DNA from: JAJPKK01 sp963844635
Lineage (GTDB): Bacteria > Pseudomonadota > Alphaproteobacteria > Rhizobiales > Xanthobacteraceae
DNA length: 64,000 nt
Direction of reading: 5' to 3'
NCBI GenBank assembly: GCA_963844635.1
Contig: CAWJPD010000012.1
Span: forward strand, 19,117 to 83,116
This document shows, piece by piece, positions 29,757 through 42,507 of this stretch. Below the pieces are notes generated by a model. It saw only the letters and a program-made list of their open reading frames with translations, searched no databases and had not been told where the DNA came from. Both the position numbers and the translations under genes were made by a program. How positions within the stretch are numbered: position 1 is the stretch's first letter; each line of letters opens with the position of its first letter.

Positions 29757-30006
29757 ATTGTCATCGCCCCTTTCATTGTCATCGCCCGGCGCGGGGTCCC
29801 CATCGTTTGGCCACCTCAATGCAACAGTCAAACAAACCGCACTTTGAAGCGGCCAAACGATGGGGTGCCCCTGGACCGGGCGATCCAGTAACCACCGGAG
29901 TTCGTTTGAAATCTCGTTCTCTAATGCGAGTCATGGGGTTACTGGATGCCCCGCTTAAAGCGGGGCATGACAAAAAGGGGATCGAGTGTCAGAGTCAGAA
30001 CACTAG
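29757..30006. repeat. Family B palindromic repeat, copy 3, carrying a second nested palindrome
   Basis: From TGTCATCGCC to GAACACTAG this matches copy 2 (18405-18554) nearly base for base. The exception is the tip of the left hairpin, where TT is replaced by an 83-nt insert (29791-29873). The insert has its own perfect 15-bp inverted repeat, CCCCATCGTTTGGCC (29798-29812) and GGCCAAACGATGGGG (29851-29865). The left end is altered: a short CCTTTCATTGTCATCGCCC duplication replaces the CTAGTGTTC end. The last bases, CTAG, provide the stop codon of prfC. Confidence 0.85.
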
Positions 30007-31677
30007 ACGCCGTCCGCCTTCTTTGCCTCGACATCCTTGATATCAGTGAACATGATGTCGCGCGCGCGCTCGCGGGTATAGTCGAGGTAGAACGGATTGC
30101 GGGCGAGATAGACGAGGTCGCCGTCGAGGTCTTCTGCGATGCCGGAACGGTTCGCGGCGACGAACTGGTCAAGTGTGTTGCGGTCACGCGACGAAATCCA
30201 GCGCGCGAGCTGGAACTCGCAAGGATCGAACTCCACCGGCAGGGCATATTCGCTGGCCAGCCGATCCTTGAGCACGTCGAGTTGCAGCGGCCCGACAACG
30301 CCGATCAGCGCCGGCGAGCCGTCCGTCGGACGAAACACCTGCACCACGCCCTCTTCCGCCATTTCCTGGAGCGCCTGCTTGAGCTTCTTCGCTTTCATCG
30401 CATCGGTGAGCCGGACGCGGCGCAGGATTTCCGGCGCGAAACTCGGCACGCCGACGAAGTTCAGCGTTCCCCCTCGCGTCAGCGTATCGCCGATGCGCAA
30501 GCTGCCGTGATTGGGAATGCCGACGACGTCGCCGGCAAAAGCCTCGTCGGCGATGGCGCGGTCCTGGGCGAAGAAGAAATGCGGCGCGTGCAGGCCGACC
30601 GTCTTGCCGGTGCGCACATGCTTCCGCCTTCATGCCGCGCGCCAGCTTGCCGGAGCACAGCCGCGCAAAGGCGATGCGGTCGCGGTGATTGGGATCCATG
30701 TTGGCCTGGATTTTGAACACGAAGGCGGTCATTCGGCGGCTCGTCCGCCTCGACGCGGCGGATATCGGCTGTCTGGGCGCGCGGCGGCGGCGCGTAAGCC
30801 GCCAAAGCCGTCGAGCAGGTCGCCGACGCCGAAATTCTTCAGCGCGCTGCCGAAATAGACCGGCGTCAGATGGCCCTCGCGAAAGGAGGCGAGGTCGAAA
30901 CTGCCGGCAGGCCTCGCGCACCAGCGCGAATTCTTCGGCCAGCGCCGCGGCATCGAGATTTGCATTGCGGGCGGCGAGCGCGGCAGGGTCGATGGCGCGC
31001 GGCGGTCTCCGTGCCGGCGGTCGGCGAATCGAGCAGCCGCACGCCGCCGGAAGCGAGTCGCAGACGTGCCGAGGAAATCGCGGCCGCGGCCGATCGGCCA
31101 GGTCATCGGGCGCGGTGTCGAGCGCCAGCGTCTTTTCGATCTCGTCAAGCAGATCGAACGGATCGCGGCTTTCGCGGTCCATCTTGTTGATGAAGGTGAT
31201 GATCGGAATGTCGCGCAGCCGGCACACCTCGAACAGCTTGCGGGTCCGCGCCTCGATGCCTTTGGCGGCATCGATCACCATCACGGCGGAATCGACCGCC
31301 GTCAGCGTGCGATAGGTATCTTCGGAAAAATCCTCGTGGCCGGGCGTGTCCAGCAGGTTGAAGACCAGGCCGCGATATTCGAAGGTCATCACCGAGGTGA
31401 CGACGGAAATCCCGCGCTCGCGCTCGATCTTCATCCAGTCGGAGCGGGTGTTGCGCCGTTCGCCCTTGGCCCGGACCTGGCCCGCCATGTTGATCGCGCC
31501 GCCGAACAGCAGGAGCTTTTCCGTCAGCGTGGTCTTGCCGGCATCGGGATGGGAGATGATGGCAAAGGTGCGCCGGCGCTCCACCTCGGTTGCGAGCAGC
31601 GAGGGTGCCTGCTCGTGGGGCGGAATGGTTTCAACGGTATCGGCAGTTGCGGCGAATGGCGTGTCCATCTGGCGCAT
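30003..31677 (-). CDS. prfC: Peptide chain release factor 3, multiple frame breaks
   Basis: RF3 is the GTPase that recycles RF1/RF2 after termination. The N-terminal G domain is intact: RRRTFAIISHPDAGKTTLTE (P-loop), GISVVTSVMTFEY, DTPGHEDFSEDTYR and NKMDRESRDPFDL. A clean C-terminal part has FFFAQDRAIADEAFAGD, GDTLTRGGTLNFVGVP, EEGVVQVFRPTDGSPALIGV and ARDIMFTDIKDVEAKK. Between 30.6 and 31.1 kb at least four shifts are needed. The start is uncertain (31668, 31677 or 31707). The TAG stop is made by the end of the adjoining family B repeat. prfC is dispensable in some bacteria, so decay is possible, but the clustered shifts look like sequence errors. Confidence 0.82.
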
Positions 31678-31785
31678 GTCGCACTTGGAACGGGGGAATA
31701 CAAGCATCGCGCAGGGCGCATTCGGCCGCCAGGATCATCAAAAACGATACTTGGCAAATTTCGCGTCTGGGGTCACCACAACCCG

Positions 31786-31969
31786 CGTCATCGCCCGGCC
31801 GGAGTTCACGCTGTTCTTGTAGCGTGAACCCGTGACCGGGCGATCCAGTACCCACCAGCGTCGAAATTTGGCACGATCATCGATCCGTTTCAGATGTTCG
31901 TGGTTACTGGATTGCCCGGTCACGGAGACCCGCCGCAAGCGCGGCAGGGTCTCCGGCCGGGCAATGACA
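31786..31969. repeat. Family B palindromic repeat, copy 4, with extra hairpins in both arms
   Basis: TGTCATCGCCCGG-type left arm and CCGGGCAATGACA right arm. The left tip carries TTCACGCT ... AGCGTGAA and the right tip GGAGACCC ... GGGTCTCC. Both nested stems sit exactly where copy 2 has a short loop. It fills the gap between divergent prfC and the pccB 3' end. Confidence 0.8.
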
Positions 31970-31999
31970 ATAAGCGATTCGGGAAAATCTTGCCGGCAG

Positions 32000-33532
<1,533 letters not shown>

Positions 33533-33740
33533 CGAGGAGAACGGCTCTCGGACAACAACACGCCAAAGGCGCGGAGAATTGCGAGGGCCCGAACAGGTTC
33601 CGGCAGTCATCTCCGCCGGGCTTCCCTCCTCCAGAACTTCGGCGGCAGGAGGCCCGATCGCTTGATGCTGTTTCGCCCGTCGCCCCGTCACGGGGGAACC
33701 GGAGCGGAATGTCCGTTCCGGGATCCGCGGCTTTCCTTCG

Positions 33741-33830
33741 TTACTGGATGTTCCTGTTCACCAGTTCGGAGCCGTAGATCACGATGATCCAGACCACCGC
33801 CATCACCACCAAGCCAATCAGCAATTGCAT
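33741..33830 (-). CDS. Candidate 29-residue membrane micro-protein
   Basis: ATG at 33830 to TAA at 33741. The peptide begins MQLLIGLVVMAVVWIIVIYG, a single uninterrupted hydrophobic helix, and ends SELVNRNIQ. AAAGGGC lies about 9 nt upstream. It is about 200 nt upstream of pccB on the same strand. Composition alone supports it; no family is recognised, and chance cannot be excluded. Confidence 0.4.
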   Translation of the reverse strand: MQLLIGLVVMAVVWIIVIYGSELVNRNIQ

Positions 33831-34352
33831 CTCGACTGCCCTTTGCTCTGCGCGTCCCGTGGCTTACTCGCCGGGACACGCCATCAAACAGCATTCGAAC
33901 GCCGCCTGCGTAGAGTCAAGCTGCGGCATCGCCTATTCGAACCCGCATCCGCGTCGTCGAACTCTTTCGCTGCATCAAAGTCTCTGAAAAAAGTGCCTGT
34001 CGGCCGCCGGAACCGCGGCCGCGAATTTGATCAAGAGAACCACGGCGAAGCACGCGTTTATTTTTTGTGCAGCGCAACCGCAAAGATGGCCTAGCCTCGC
34101 GTGAAGTCTTGGGCAGCGCGGCATAAATTCCACATAAATCTGTTATTTTTGCACGTCGAATTCTTTTTCGAACCCCTACCTTGTTTTCTGGTGCAATGCA
34201 CAAATCTCAGCTGAGATTCGGATTGAGCGGCGACGCGGCCCAAGCGTAATCGGGAATTAAGGTCCCGGTGCTTGAGTCCGGCACCTGCCGGGCAAGCGGG
34301 TGAGTACCGATTGCGGAAAACACCGGCCAGGTTTGCTAGGCGCGAGGACAAG

Positions 34353-35442
34353 ATGAAGCGGTTCGCAATCACGGCTGCCTTGGCTGCGGCATTGGCGGTC
34401 GGCGGGACGAATGTGGGCCTCGGCCAGCGTGCCGCTGCCCTTGATCGAGCAGGTGACCGGGACTCCGACCCTCGCCCCCGTTCTCAAAAAGATCACGCCC
34501 TCCGTCGTCAGCATCTCCGTGAAAGGACCGGTCGCGGAGGCAGCCGGCCGGCCCAAACGGACTGTCAAGCGCGCCGACAGCGCGGGTCTCCGTATCAGCG
34601 GTTCAGGCGTAGTCATCGACGCACTTCAGGGCCTCATCATCACCAACAACCACGTCGTCGAGCACAGCGCGGAGATCAGCGTCGCCCTCGTTGACGGGCG
34701 CGAATTCCGGGCCAAGCTTGTGGGCGGCGACCCCGATACCGATATCGCCGTGCTCAAGATCGCGGTCGAGAACCTGACCGCGATCCCTTTGGGCAATTCG
34801 GACCAGGTCGAAGTCGGGGACTTTGTGCTGGCGATTGGCAATCCTTTCGCGTTCGGCCAGACCGTGACCTCCGGCATCGTCAGCGGCATCAACCGCAACA
34901 ATGTCGGCATCCTGGATGTCGAGAATTTCATCCAGACCGATGCTGGCATCTACCCCGGCAACTCCGGAGGCGCTCTCGTCAATTTGAGCGGAGAGCTGAT
35001 CGGCATCAATACCGCCTTTGCGGCAACCAAGAATAATCCGGGCATGGGGTTTGCAATCCCAATCAACATGGCGCGAACGGTCGTCGACCGCATCGTCGAG
35101 TCCGGCGACATGCGCCGCGGCAAGCTCGGCATCACCTTCGAGGACATGTCCTCGGCGTTGGCGCGCGAGTTCAAGCTTCCGGCTTCGACGCCCGCCAATG
35201 CCGTCATCATCACTCGCATTGAGCCGGGGTCGCCTGCGGATCGCGCCGGGCTGAAGGCAGGCGATATCGTTGCCGATCTCGGCCCCGTGCCAGTGCGCGA
35301 CACCAGCGACCTCCACACCCGTCTCGGATTACTGTGGATCGGCGACGTCGCCGAGTTCCGGGTCGTACGTGACAGCAAGGTTATCGATCTGCGCGCAACA
35401 ATCATTGATATGTCCCACCCCGAGCACGCCCACGCGAAATAA
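34353..35442 (+). CDS. HtrA/DegP-like periplasmic serine protease with one PDZ domain, one frame break
   Basis: The signal peptide MKRFAITAALAAALAVGG starts at 34353. The mature part is in another frame from about 34430, so one shift lies near 34428. Trypsin-like catalytic residues are present: His in LIITNNHVVEHS, Asp in DPDTDIAVLKI and Ser in YPGNSGGALVN. One PDZ domain follows (ITRIEPGSPADRAGLKAGDIV). At about 360 residues with a single PDZ it resembles DegS-type or small HtrA proteins more than DegP. It lies downstream of a 522-nt space containing only the micro-ORF side and AT-rich DNA with no motif I can name. Confidence 0.85.
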
Positions 35443-35577
35443 CATCGTTTTTGCCTTGCCAGCGACCTGACAAAAAGGACTGGGCGGCTCCGCGCGCAAA
35501 TTGCGATATACTGCATTGATACCGGTCTGCCCGCATTGCGATGCGGCAGGTTTCGTGCAGTGAATCGGGGAGGGCCA

Positions 35578-35603
35578 TCGCGGGTGCTTCGGAGGGTGAG
35601 GGG
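35578..35603. repeat. Family C repeat, partial copy
   Basis: CGCGGGTGCTTCGGAGGGTG followed by AGGGG matches one end of the copy at 4729-4754. The remainder of the module is missing. Confidence 0.5.
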
Positions 35604-35661
35604 TGGGCCCGGATCGACTTGCCGGCCTGTGAGAGTCGGACCAGCTCAGCATGCCACCGTA

Positions 35662-36976
35662 ATGACCATCGACGAAACCCACGACCCCGGCTTGAGAAGC
35701 TTCATTCCCGGCGCCAACGCTCCGGGTAGCGATTTCCCGATCCAGAATCTGCCCTATGCGGCATTTGCCCGGCGCGGATCATCGGAGCCGCCGCAAATCG
35801 GCGTGGCGATCGGGGATGCGATTCTGGAGGTTTCCGGGGTCGCCGACCTGTTGGAAGGTGCTGCGCAGCACGCCGCAATAGCATGCGCCACGCCACACCT
35901 GAACGCGCTGATGGAACTCGGACCCGGCGCCTGGGAGGCACTGCGGACCGCGCTGTCGCGGCTTCTTCGCGAGGGAGCGGCGGAGCGGCGCAGCGTCGAG
36001 GAGCATCTGGTCGCGCTTGCCTCCGTCGGATCTGACCGTGCCTGTTCGGATCGGGAATTTCACCGACTTTTTCGCCTCGATTTTCCATGCCACCAATACC
36101 GGGCGGATGTTCCGGCCCGACAACCCGCTGCTCCCCAATTACAAGCACGTCCCCGTCGCCTATCACGGCCGCACTTCATCCATCCGCCCCAGCGGAACTC
36201 CGGTGCGCAGACCGCTCGGCCAGACCAAGCGCGCGGACGAGGCCGAGCCGGTCTTTCGCGCGTCGCGCAGCCTCGATTACGAACTGGAGCTCGGCTTCTA
36301 TGTCGGCCATGCCTCCGCGCTCGGCGTCCCGGTGCCGGTCGCGGAGGCGGGCGCTCATGTGTTCGGGTCCTGCCTGCTGAACGACTGGTCGGCACGCGAC
36401 ATCCAGGCCTTCGAAGCGCAGCCGCTCGGCCCCTTCCTGGCGAAGAATTTCGCCACTACGGTGTCGCCCTTCGTGGTGACCATGGCGGCCCTGGCGCCGT
36501 TCCGCACCAAGGCCTTTGTCCGGCCGGCCGGCGATCCAGCGGCGCCCCCGCATCTCGCCTGCGACAAAGACCAACGGGCCGGCGGCTTCGACATCATGCT
36601 CGAAGCCTACCTCCTGACCGCGAAGATGCGGGACCGGGGCGATCCGCCATTCCGGCTCAGTCACGGCTCGTTCGCCAATGTCTACTGGACGGTGGCGCAG
36701 ATGGTCGCCCATCACGCCAGCAACGGCTGCAACCTGGAAATCGGCGATTTGATGGGCTCCGGTACCGTATCCGGGCCGGAGCGGGAAAGCTGGGCAAGCC
36801 TGCTCGAACTCAGCCAGGGCGCGCGGCAGCCGGTCGCCCTTCCGGGGGGCGAAAATCGCGCTTTCCTCGACGATGGCGACGAAGTCATTTTCCGCGCTCA
36901 TTGCGAGCGGGAGGGATTTGCCCGCATCGGCTTCGGCGAGTGTCGCGGGGTCATCGCACCGGCAATCGCGATGTAA
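35662..36976 (+). CDS. fahA: Fumarylacetoacetase, one frame break
   Basis: Last enzyme of tyrosine/homogentisate breakdown, splitting fumarylacetoacetate to fumarate and acetoacetate. About 437 residues from the ATG at 35662. The N-terminal SH3-like domain (FPIQNLPYAAFARRG) is followed, after a one-base shift near 36020-36030, by the catalytic domain: GNFTDFFASIFHATN, PNYKHVPVAYHGRTSS, LDYELELGFYVG (metal-binding Glu), FGSCLLNDWSARDIQ and NGCNLEIGDLMGSGTVSGP. The expected His/Asp/Glu set is visible. No hmgA or maiA is nearby. Divergent/isolated transcription cannot be judged. Confidence 0.9.
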
Positions 36977-37039
36977 CAGGCAGCGCGCACGCCGCCGCCT
37001 CCGCCTGCCGGAGCCAGCATAAGACAATTCAGGCCAAGC

Positions 37040-39251
37040 TTATGGCGATGTGCCGGCCGGATTTGCGGACTGTGCCGGTTGTCGCGATGAGGGCGGCTCC
37101 GTTGTCGAAAGGCCCGGCTCATGGTCCGGGCCGGGCGGCCGCGCCTCGTGGCCCGGGAACGGGATCTTGATCCCCGCCTCGCCGAATTGGCGCATCACCT
37201 CGACCTGCAATTCGCTCTTGATCGCCAGTGCCAGCTCGACATTGCCGAGAAGGCACCGCAATTCGAAGTCGATGCCGATATCTCCAAAGCCGATCAGGTA
37301 GACCGCCGGCTGCGGGGTCGCCAGCACGTAGGCATGGTCGGCGGCGCAGGACGCGAGAATGGCCCGCACCTTGTCGAGGTCGCTGTCATAGCTGACGCGG
37401 ACCTTGATGATGATGCGGCCCATCGTGTTGCCGTGAGTTCCAGTTCTTCACCACGCCGGTGATGAAGTCCTGGTTGGGGATGATGACGCTTGCGCGGTCG
37501 AAGGTCTCGATCTCGGTGGCCCGCACGGAGATGCGCCGCACCCATCCCTCCTCGTTCTTGACGACCACCCAGTCGCCGACCCGGATCGGGCGCTCGGCGA
37601 GCAGGATGAGGCCGCAGACGAAATTGGATACGACGGATTGCAGGCCGAAGCCGATGCCGACCGACAGCGCGCCCGCAATCAGCGCGATCTTCTGCAGGTC
37701 GATGCCGAGCACGCCGAGTGCAAGTGCAACGATGCCGACCAGCACCGCATAGCCGAACAGCGCCGAAATCGAATTCTGCAGCCCGGCATCGAGGCCGGTG
37801 CGTGGCAGGAAACTCACCTGCAGCCAGCGCTGGGCGGCGCGCAAGGCGATGATCCCGCCGGCCAGCAGGGCCACGGCGGCAATCAGTGCTGCCGGGGACA
37901 GGCTGATCTCGCCGAGGGCGAAACCCGAACCGAAACGGCGAAAGCGCCCGAAAATGCCGTCATCGGTAATATCGAATGAGCTGAACACCAGCATTGCCGC
38001 GAGCACGACGATGACGATGCGCAGCCCCATCGCGACCAGCAACTCGACGAGATCGAGGCCACGCGGCGTCAGCCCGAACAGCACCGCGACGCGCTGGCCC
38101 GCCGGCGTATTGGAGGCAAGGCGATCGGTCAGTGCGGCATCAATAAAAATCACGAGGACGGCCGCCGTTCCACCGAGCGCGAACGCGGCCACCGTCCGGC
38201 CGGCAAGGACCGTCGCAAACCCCGCATAACCGGTCGCGAGCGCAATCCCGAGCGCGGCCGTGACGACCCAGAGGACGGCACGCACCCATGTGAGTGCGTC
38301 ACCCCGGGCGCCCCCCGCGCTGGCGGCAACGCCGAACGCGTCCTGCGCCGAGCGCCACAGGAAATGCACAATGATGCCGAGCACGGCGAGCGCCATCAAC
38401 GCTCCCGTCGCCAGGATCGGGGCGGCGGGCGCGTCCAATACCTGGTGTCCAACGTCCAGAAATACGGCCGCCCCGCAGGCGCGCGCCGCCCAGGCAAGAT
38501 GCGCCGCATAGCTCCGCGCCGGGCGATCGGATACTCCCACGATCCGTCGTTCCGGCTCCCCCGGGGCGAACAGCGCGACCCCGACGCCGCGCCCAAAGTT
38601 TGCCGCGGCAATGCCAATCGCGAGGCCGAGGCCGATTTCGGCGACCGGGTCAGTCATCAGGCCAAAATTGCGCAGCGCCAGCACGGTCGCGGCGACGATG
38701 AACGGCAACGTCGCGGTTACGGTCACCAGTACGATGAGGGCGGCCACAGCCCTCTCGAAACGCCGCGGCGTCGGCATGCGGGTGACGCGCCGTCGCAACA
38801 AGCGCCGCAACATCAAAGCCACCGCTGCAATCAGCAATGCCAATAGGCCTGCTGCGGCGGCCCCGGCGCCGGTGGCATTGATGCTTGCATCCGCCCACCA
38901 GTTCCGCAGCAGCGCATTGAGGCCGGCGAGTTCGGCGGGCGCCGCTGCCGCGAGATCGCTCCAAAAGGCGGGATCGAGGAGGTTGCCGCCGATGTCATCG
39001 ACCCTCCCGAACCGATCGCGGCTGGCGGGCGCCCGGGCGCTTCCCGGCTGCGGCGCAGCCGGAGTGGGCGCCAATGCGGGGGGCGTGGTTTGCGTTGGTG
39101 CTGGAGCGGCTTCAACCGTGGATGCCGATGGCTGCTGCGAGACAGGCGTTTGGGCGCCGACCGTGATGCCGGCCATCGCGAACACCATCGCCAGCACGCA
39201 GCAAATCCAGCGCACCCGCACAAAAGCGCGAGCAATCCGACGGAGAATCAT
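37040..39251 (-). CDS. MscS-family mechanosensitive channel, one frame break
   Basis: About 736 residues. The signal-like N terminus (VRWICCVLAMVFAMAGITVG) is followed by a Pro/Ala-rich periplasmic stretch and roughly ten hydrophobic helices. The MscS core is recognisable: GALSVGIGFGLQSVVSNFVCG (pore helix TM3), then GDWVVVKNEEGWVRRISVRA and VIIPNQDFITGVVKNW (beta domain). The last ~130 residues (IIIKVRVSYDSDLDKVRAIL...) lie in another frame, so one shift near 37432 is needed. The start at 39251 is chosen by the signal-like sequence. It should open on membrane tension under hypo-osmotic shock. Confidence 0.87.
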
Positions 39252-39502
39252 GTCGGAAATTCTATCAGAGCCGGCCGCACGCCGAACGCGCGACCGCAAG
39301 GCTTGCCCACCTGCTCGCGGGGCCTTGGTCCATGTCTTCTTGCCCGGATAATGCCAGCCCAAGTGCCGCGCCAACGACGAGACATGCTGGCGTTTTCTCC
39401 GCAATCTCCGACCGCGGGCCCGGGTCAGATCACGCATGGCGTCGTGACGCGAACCGGGAACCCACGCGCCCTGATTGCTGGGGCTCTGGCAAGGCCCCTA
39501 GG

Positions 39503-40504
39503 CTATTCGATCACTGTGTCGGCGCGCACCAGGATCGATGGCGGCACGGTCAGGCCAAGCGCCTTCGCGGTCTTCGCATTCAAAGCCATTTCGAATTTGA
39601 CGGGAAGCTGAACCGGCAGTTCAGACAGCTTTGCGCCGCGGAGAATCCGATCGATATAGGACGCCGAGCGGCGATACTCTTCGACTACATCAGGGCCATA
39701 GGAAAGCAAACCACCATCTCTCACGAAGCCATTGTCCCACCATATTGTGGGTACGCTGTTTTGAGCGGCCAGCGATCTTATCACCGCGCCGTGTGTGGCG
39801 ACGAAAACGTCAGGCATTGCGACGATCCCGCCTCCCTTCTCTCGGCCAAGCGATGTCAAGACCATTTCGATTTCGGTATCGCTATGAACGGGAGCCAAAA
39901 CCGGTGTCAATTTGAACGAGCGAGCGGCCGTCTCGAATTGAGGCACGTAATATGGTTCTATGTATCGGGCGGTTTCCGGATTGTAGACGGCCATCACCCG
40001 CTTGATGCCAGGCGTGATTTCGGTGAGCAGTTCCACCCACTTGCTTGCCATTGAGGCTTCCATTTGCATGAAGCCGGTGATGTTGCCTCCTGGCCGCGGC
40101 AGACCGTTCACGAAACCAAACCCAATCGGGTCGGAAACCAGTACGAAGATGATCGGGATCGTTTTTGTCTCTCGCTGTATCGCGGCGACCGCCGGAGTCG
40201 TGCTTGCAAGGATGACATCGGGTTGCAGATCGACCAATTCTTTGGCGAGTTTCGAGAACTCATCGATGCTGGTGGCGTTGTCGCGAACGTCCTGACGCAG
40301 ATTGCGGCCGTCGATCCAGCCCAACTCCGCAAGGCTCCGTGTGAGCTCGGAGAGCCAATGCTTCCGGTCGGGATCAACTCCGCCGCCCATAAGAATTCCG
40401 AGCCGCCGTACCCTGCCGCCCTGCTGCGCTTGCGCAACGAGGGGCCAGGCCGCCGCGCCTGCCGCAAGCGTGATGACATCGCGCCGTCTGATGCAGTTCG
40501 CCAT
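39503..40504 (-). CDS. PF04392-type ABC transporter substrate-binding protein
   Basis: A 333-residue exported binding protein. It starts at 40504 with MANCIRRRDVITLAAGAAAW, which has a twin-arginine-like signal (RRRDVITLAAG). Family motifs: RRLGILMGG, DVILASTTPAVAAIQRET, PIIFVLVSDPIGFGFV and the C-terminal KFEMALNAKTAKALGLTVP, which recurs in the truncated gene at the end of the window. Many orphan members occur in Hyphomicrobiales, and neither permease nor ATPase is next to it. The ligand is unknown. About 430 nt upstream (to 40933) contain no gene I can support and probably hold divergent promoters. Confidence 0.88.
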   Translation of the reverse strand: MANCIRRRDVITLAAGAAAWPLVAQAQQGGRVRRLGILMGGGVDPDRKHWLSELTRSLAELGWIDGRNLRQDVRDNATSIDEFSKLAKELVDLQPDVILASTTPAVAAIQRETKTIPIIFVLVSDPIGFGFVNGLPRPGGNITGFMQMEASMASKWVELLTEITPGIKRVMAVYNPETARYIEPYYVPQFETAARSFKLTPVLAPVHSDTEIEMVLTSLGREKGGGIVAMPDVFVATHGAVIRSLAAQNSVPTIWWDNGFVRDGGLLSYGPDVVEEYRRSASYIDRILRGAKLSELPVQLPVKFEMALNAKTAKALGLTVPPSILVRADTVIE

Positions 40505-40933
40505 CTGCGTACCCCGCGAACACGCATCAGGAACGATAGCACGAATTCCAAAGCCAAGGCGTCTGCAGCGTTCGTCGACCGGCCGCGGGGAACGATCATT
40601 GGGTCGCGTGCGTCTGCGACAAATGCAAATCCACATCAGAATTCACAATCGAGCAGAGACCTCGCCCAGCCTACGCCAATTTTAATCGGCACTTGCGGGC
40701 TGCGGACGCCCTGCTAGGGTGGGCAGCATAGGTATTCGCGGGATTGAAACGGCAGCAGCGAACGACGATGCTTCTGCAGTAAATGGCGGCGATCCACGGT
40801 TGTGGGCCGACGCTGTCTGCCGTGCAGCCGGATGGCTCCGTCCAGCGCCGTCGCGCAAGCTGTCCTGATAGGAGCGGGCCGTCATTGGTCTGGAGCGCGG
40901 GCCTGCCCGCCGCAGCGAGGGAGCAAGTTCGGG

Positions 40934-42507
40934 GTGAAAACCGACCTGATCGACCGTTCATACCTGACCACCCACGGCGATGCACCGCAGCCGCGCCGCT
41001 GGCTCGGGCGGCTCATTGCCCTTGGCATTCTGATGACGCTTGCGGCGGCTTATGTCTTCTTTTACGCCCCTCAATATCTGCCCGCCTCGGTTGCCCGGTT
41101 TGCGCCTGCGCGCCAACCCCCACCACGGGTGCCGCGAGATGACGGTCCCGTGCCGGTCCTCGCTGCCGTCGCATCGCGCGCGGATGTTCCCCTCTATTTC
41201 GACGGAGTCGGCTCGAGCCGCGCGCTCAACACCGTCACCGTGCGCGCCCAGGTCGACGGCAAGTTGATGAGCGTCAATTTCAAGGAAGGCCAGGACGTCG
41301 ACCAAGGACGTCGTCCTCGCCGAAATCGAGCCGACCGTCTATCAGGCCCAATTCGATCAGGCGGTTGCCAAGAAGGCGCAGGACGAAGCCCTGCTCGCCA
41401 ACGCGCGGCTCGATCTCGATCGCTACGCCCGGCTCGCTGCGACCAATTCCGCGACCCGCCAGCAATACGATACGCAAAAGGCGCTGGTGGCGCAGCTCGA
41501 AGCGCAGGTGCAGGCCGACCAGGGCGCGATCGATAACGCGAAGGCGGTCCTCTCCTACACCAAGATCGTCGCCCCGCTCGCGGGCCGCACCGGCCTGCGC
41601 CTTGTCGAGCCAGGCAATATCGTCCATGCGGGCGACACCACCGGCATTGTGGTGATTACGCAGATCAAGCCGATCGCGGTGATTTTCACGCTGCCGCAGC
41701 AGCAATTGGCGCAGGTCAACAAGGCCATTGTGCCAAGGGGTCGCTCAGCGTCCAGGCGCTCGGCGACGATAATCGCACGGTGGTCGATCGCGGCACGCTC
41801 GACGGTGGTCGACAACCAGGTCGATCCGACCACCGGCACCGTCAAGCTGAAGGCCGAGTTCCCAATGCCGACCTGCAGCTGTGGCCGGGCCAATTCGTCA
41901 ACGTCAAGCTCCTGGTCGATACCCTCGAAGCAGGTGATCACGATCCCGACCGCCGCTGTTCAGCGCGGCCCCAACGGCACCTTCGTGTACGTGGCCAATG
42001 GCGACGAACACGGTAGCGGTCCACCCCGTCACCGTGGCCCAGCAGGACGAAGACCGAGGCGGTGATCGCATCCGGCGTCGAGCAGGGCGAAGAGGTCGTG
42101 ACGACCGGCTTTGCCCAGCTCACCGACGGCAGTCGAATCGCGATTGGCCAGCAGGAAGACCTGGATCGCCCCGCCGGCAGGAGCGAACGCCGCCGCCGGC
42201 CACGCAAGGCGCGATCCGGTCGCCGACCGTCGCCGGCGCCGGTGCCCGCCGCACGCCGTCAGCCGGCGGTGGCGCAGCCGGCTTCGTCCGCGCCGATCAT
42301 TGCGCCCCGCCTCCGCGCAGCCCGGCGCAAGCGCCCGCGGTCGAGCCCGCACCGCGGGTCGCAAGACGCCATCCGAGGCGGCGGGAGCGCAGAGCACGAT
42401 CTCCGTCCGTCCGGCCCCGCGACCCGGCGCGGACGAACCCTCAATTGCGGCGAGGCAGCCTCCAAGCGGGCCCGCAGCCTGGTCGATCGGCCACCGCGGC
42501 GCCATGA
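40934..42507 (+). CDS. RND periplasmic adaptor (MdtA-like), several frame breaks
   Basis: The likely start is GTG at 40934 (frame VKTDLIDRSYLTTHG) after AGGGAG. One membrane helix (LIALGILMTLAAAYVFFY) precedes DVPLYFDGVGSSRALNTVTV, VDGKLMSVNFKEGQDV, a coiled-coil segment (DQAVAKKAQDEALLANARLD), YTKIVAPLAGRTGLR and VITQIKPIAVIFTLPQQQL, a signature of MdtA. Shifts are needed near 41300, 41735, 41865, 42015 and later. The tail is long and Pro/Ala/Arg-rich. Its end overlaps the pump start by ATGA. Confidence 0.75.

Noticed and set aside
33831..34352. Possible riboswitch or small RNA in the AT-rich gap before the HtrA-like gene
   Set aside because: No recognisable aptamer, stem with T run or conserved motif could be made out by eye.
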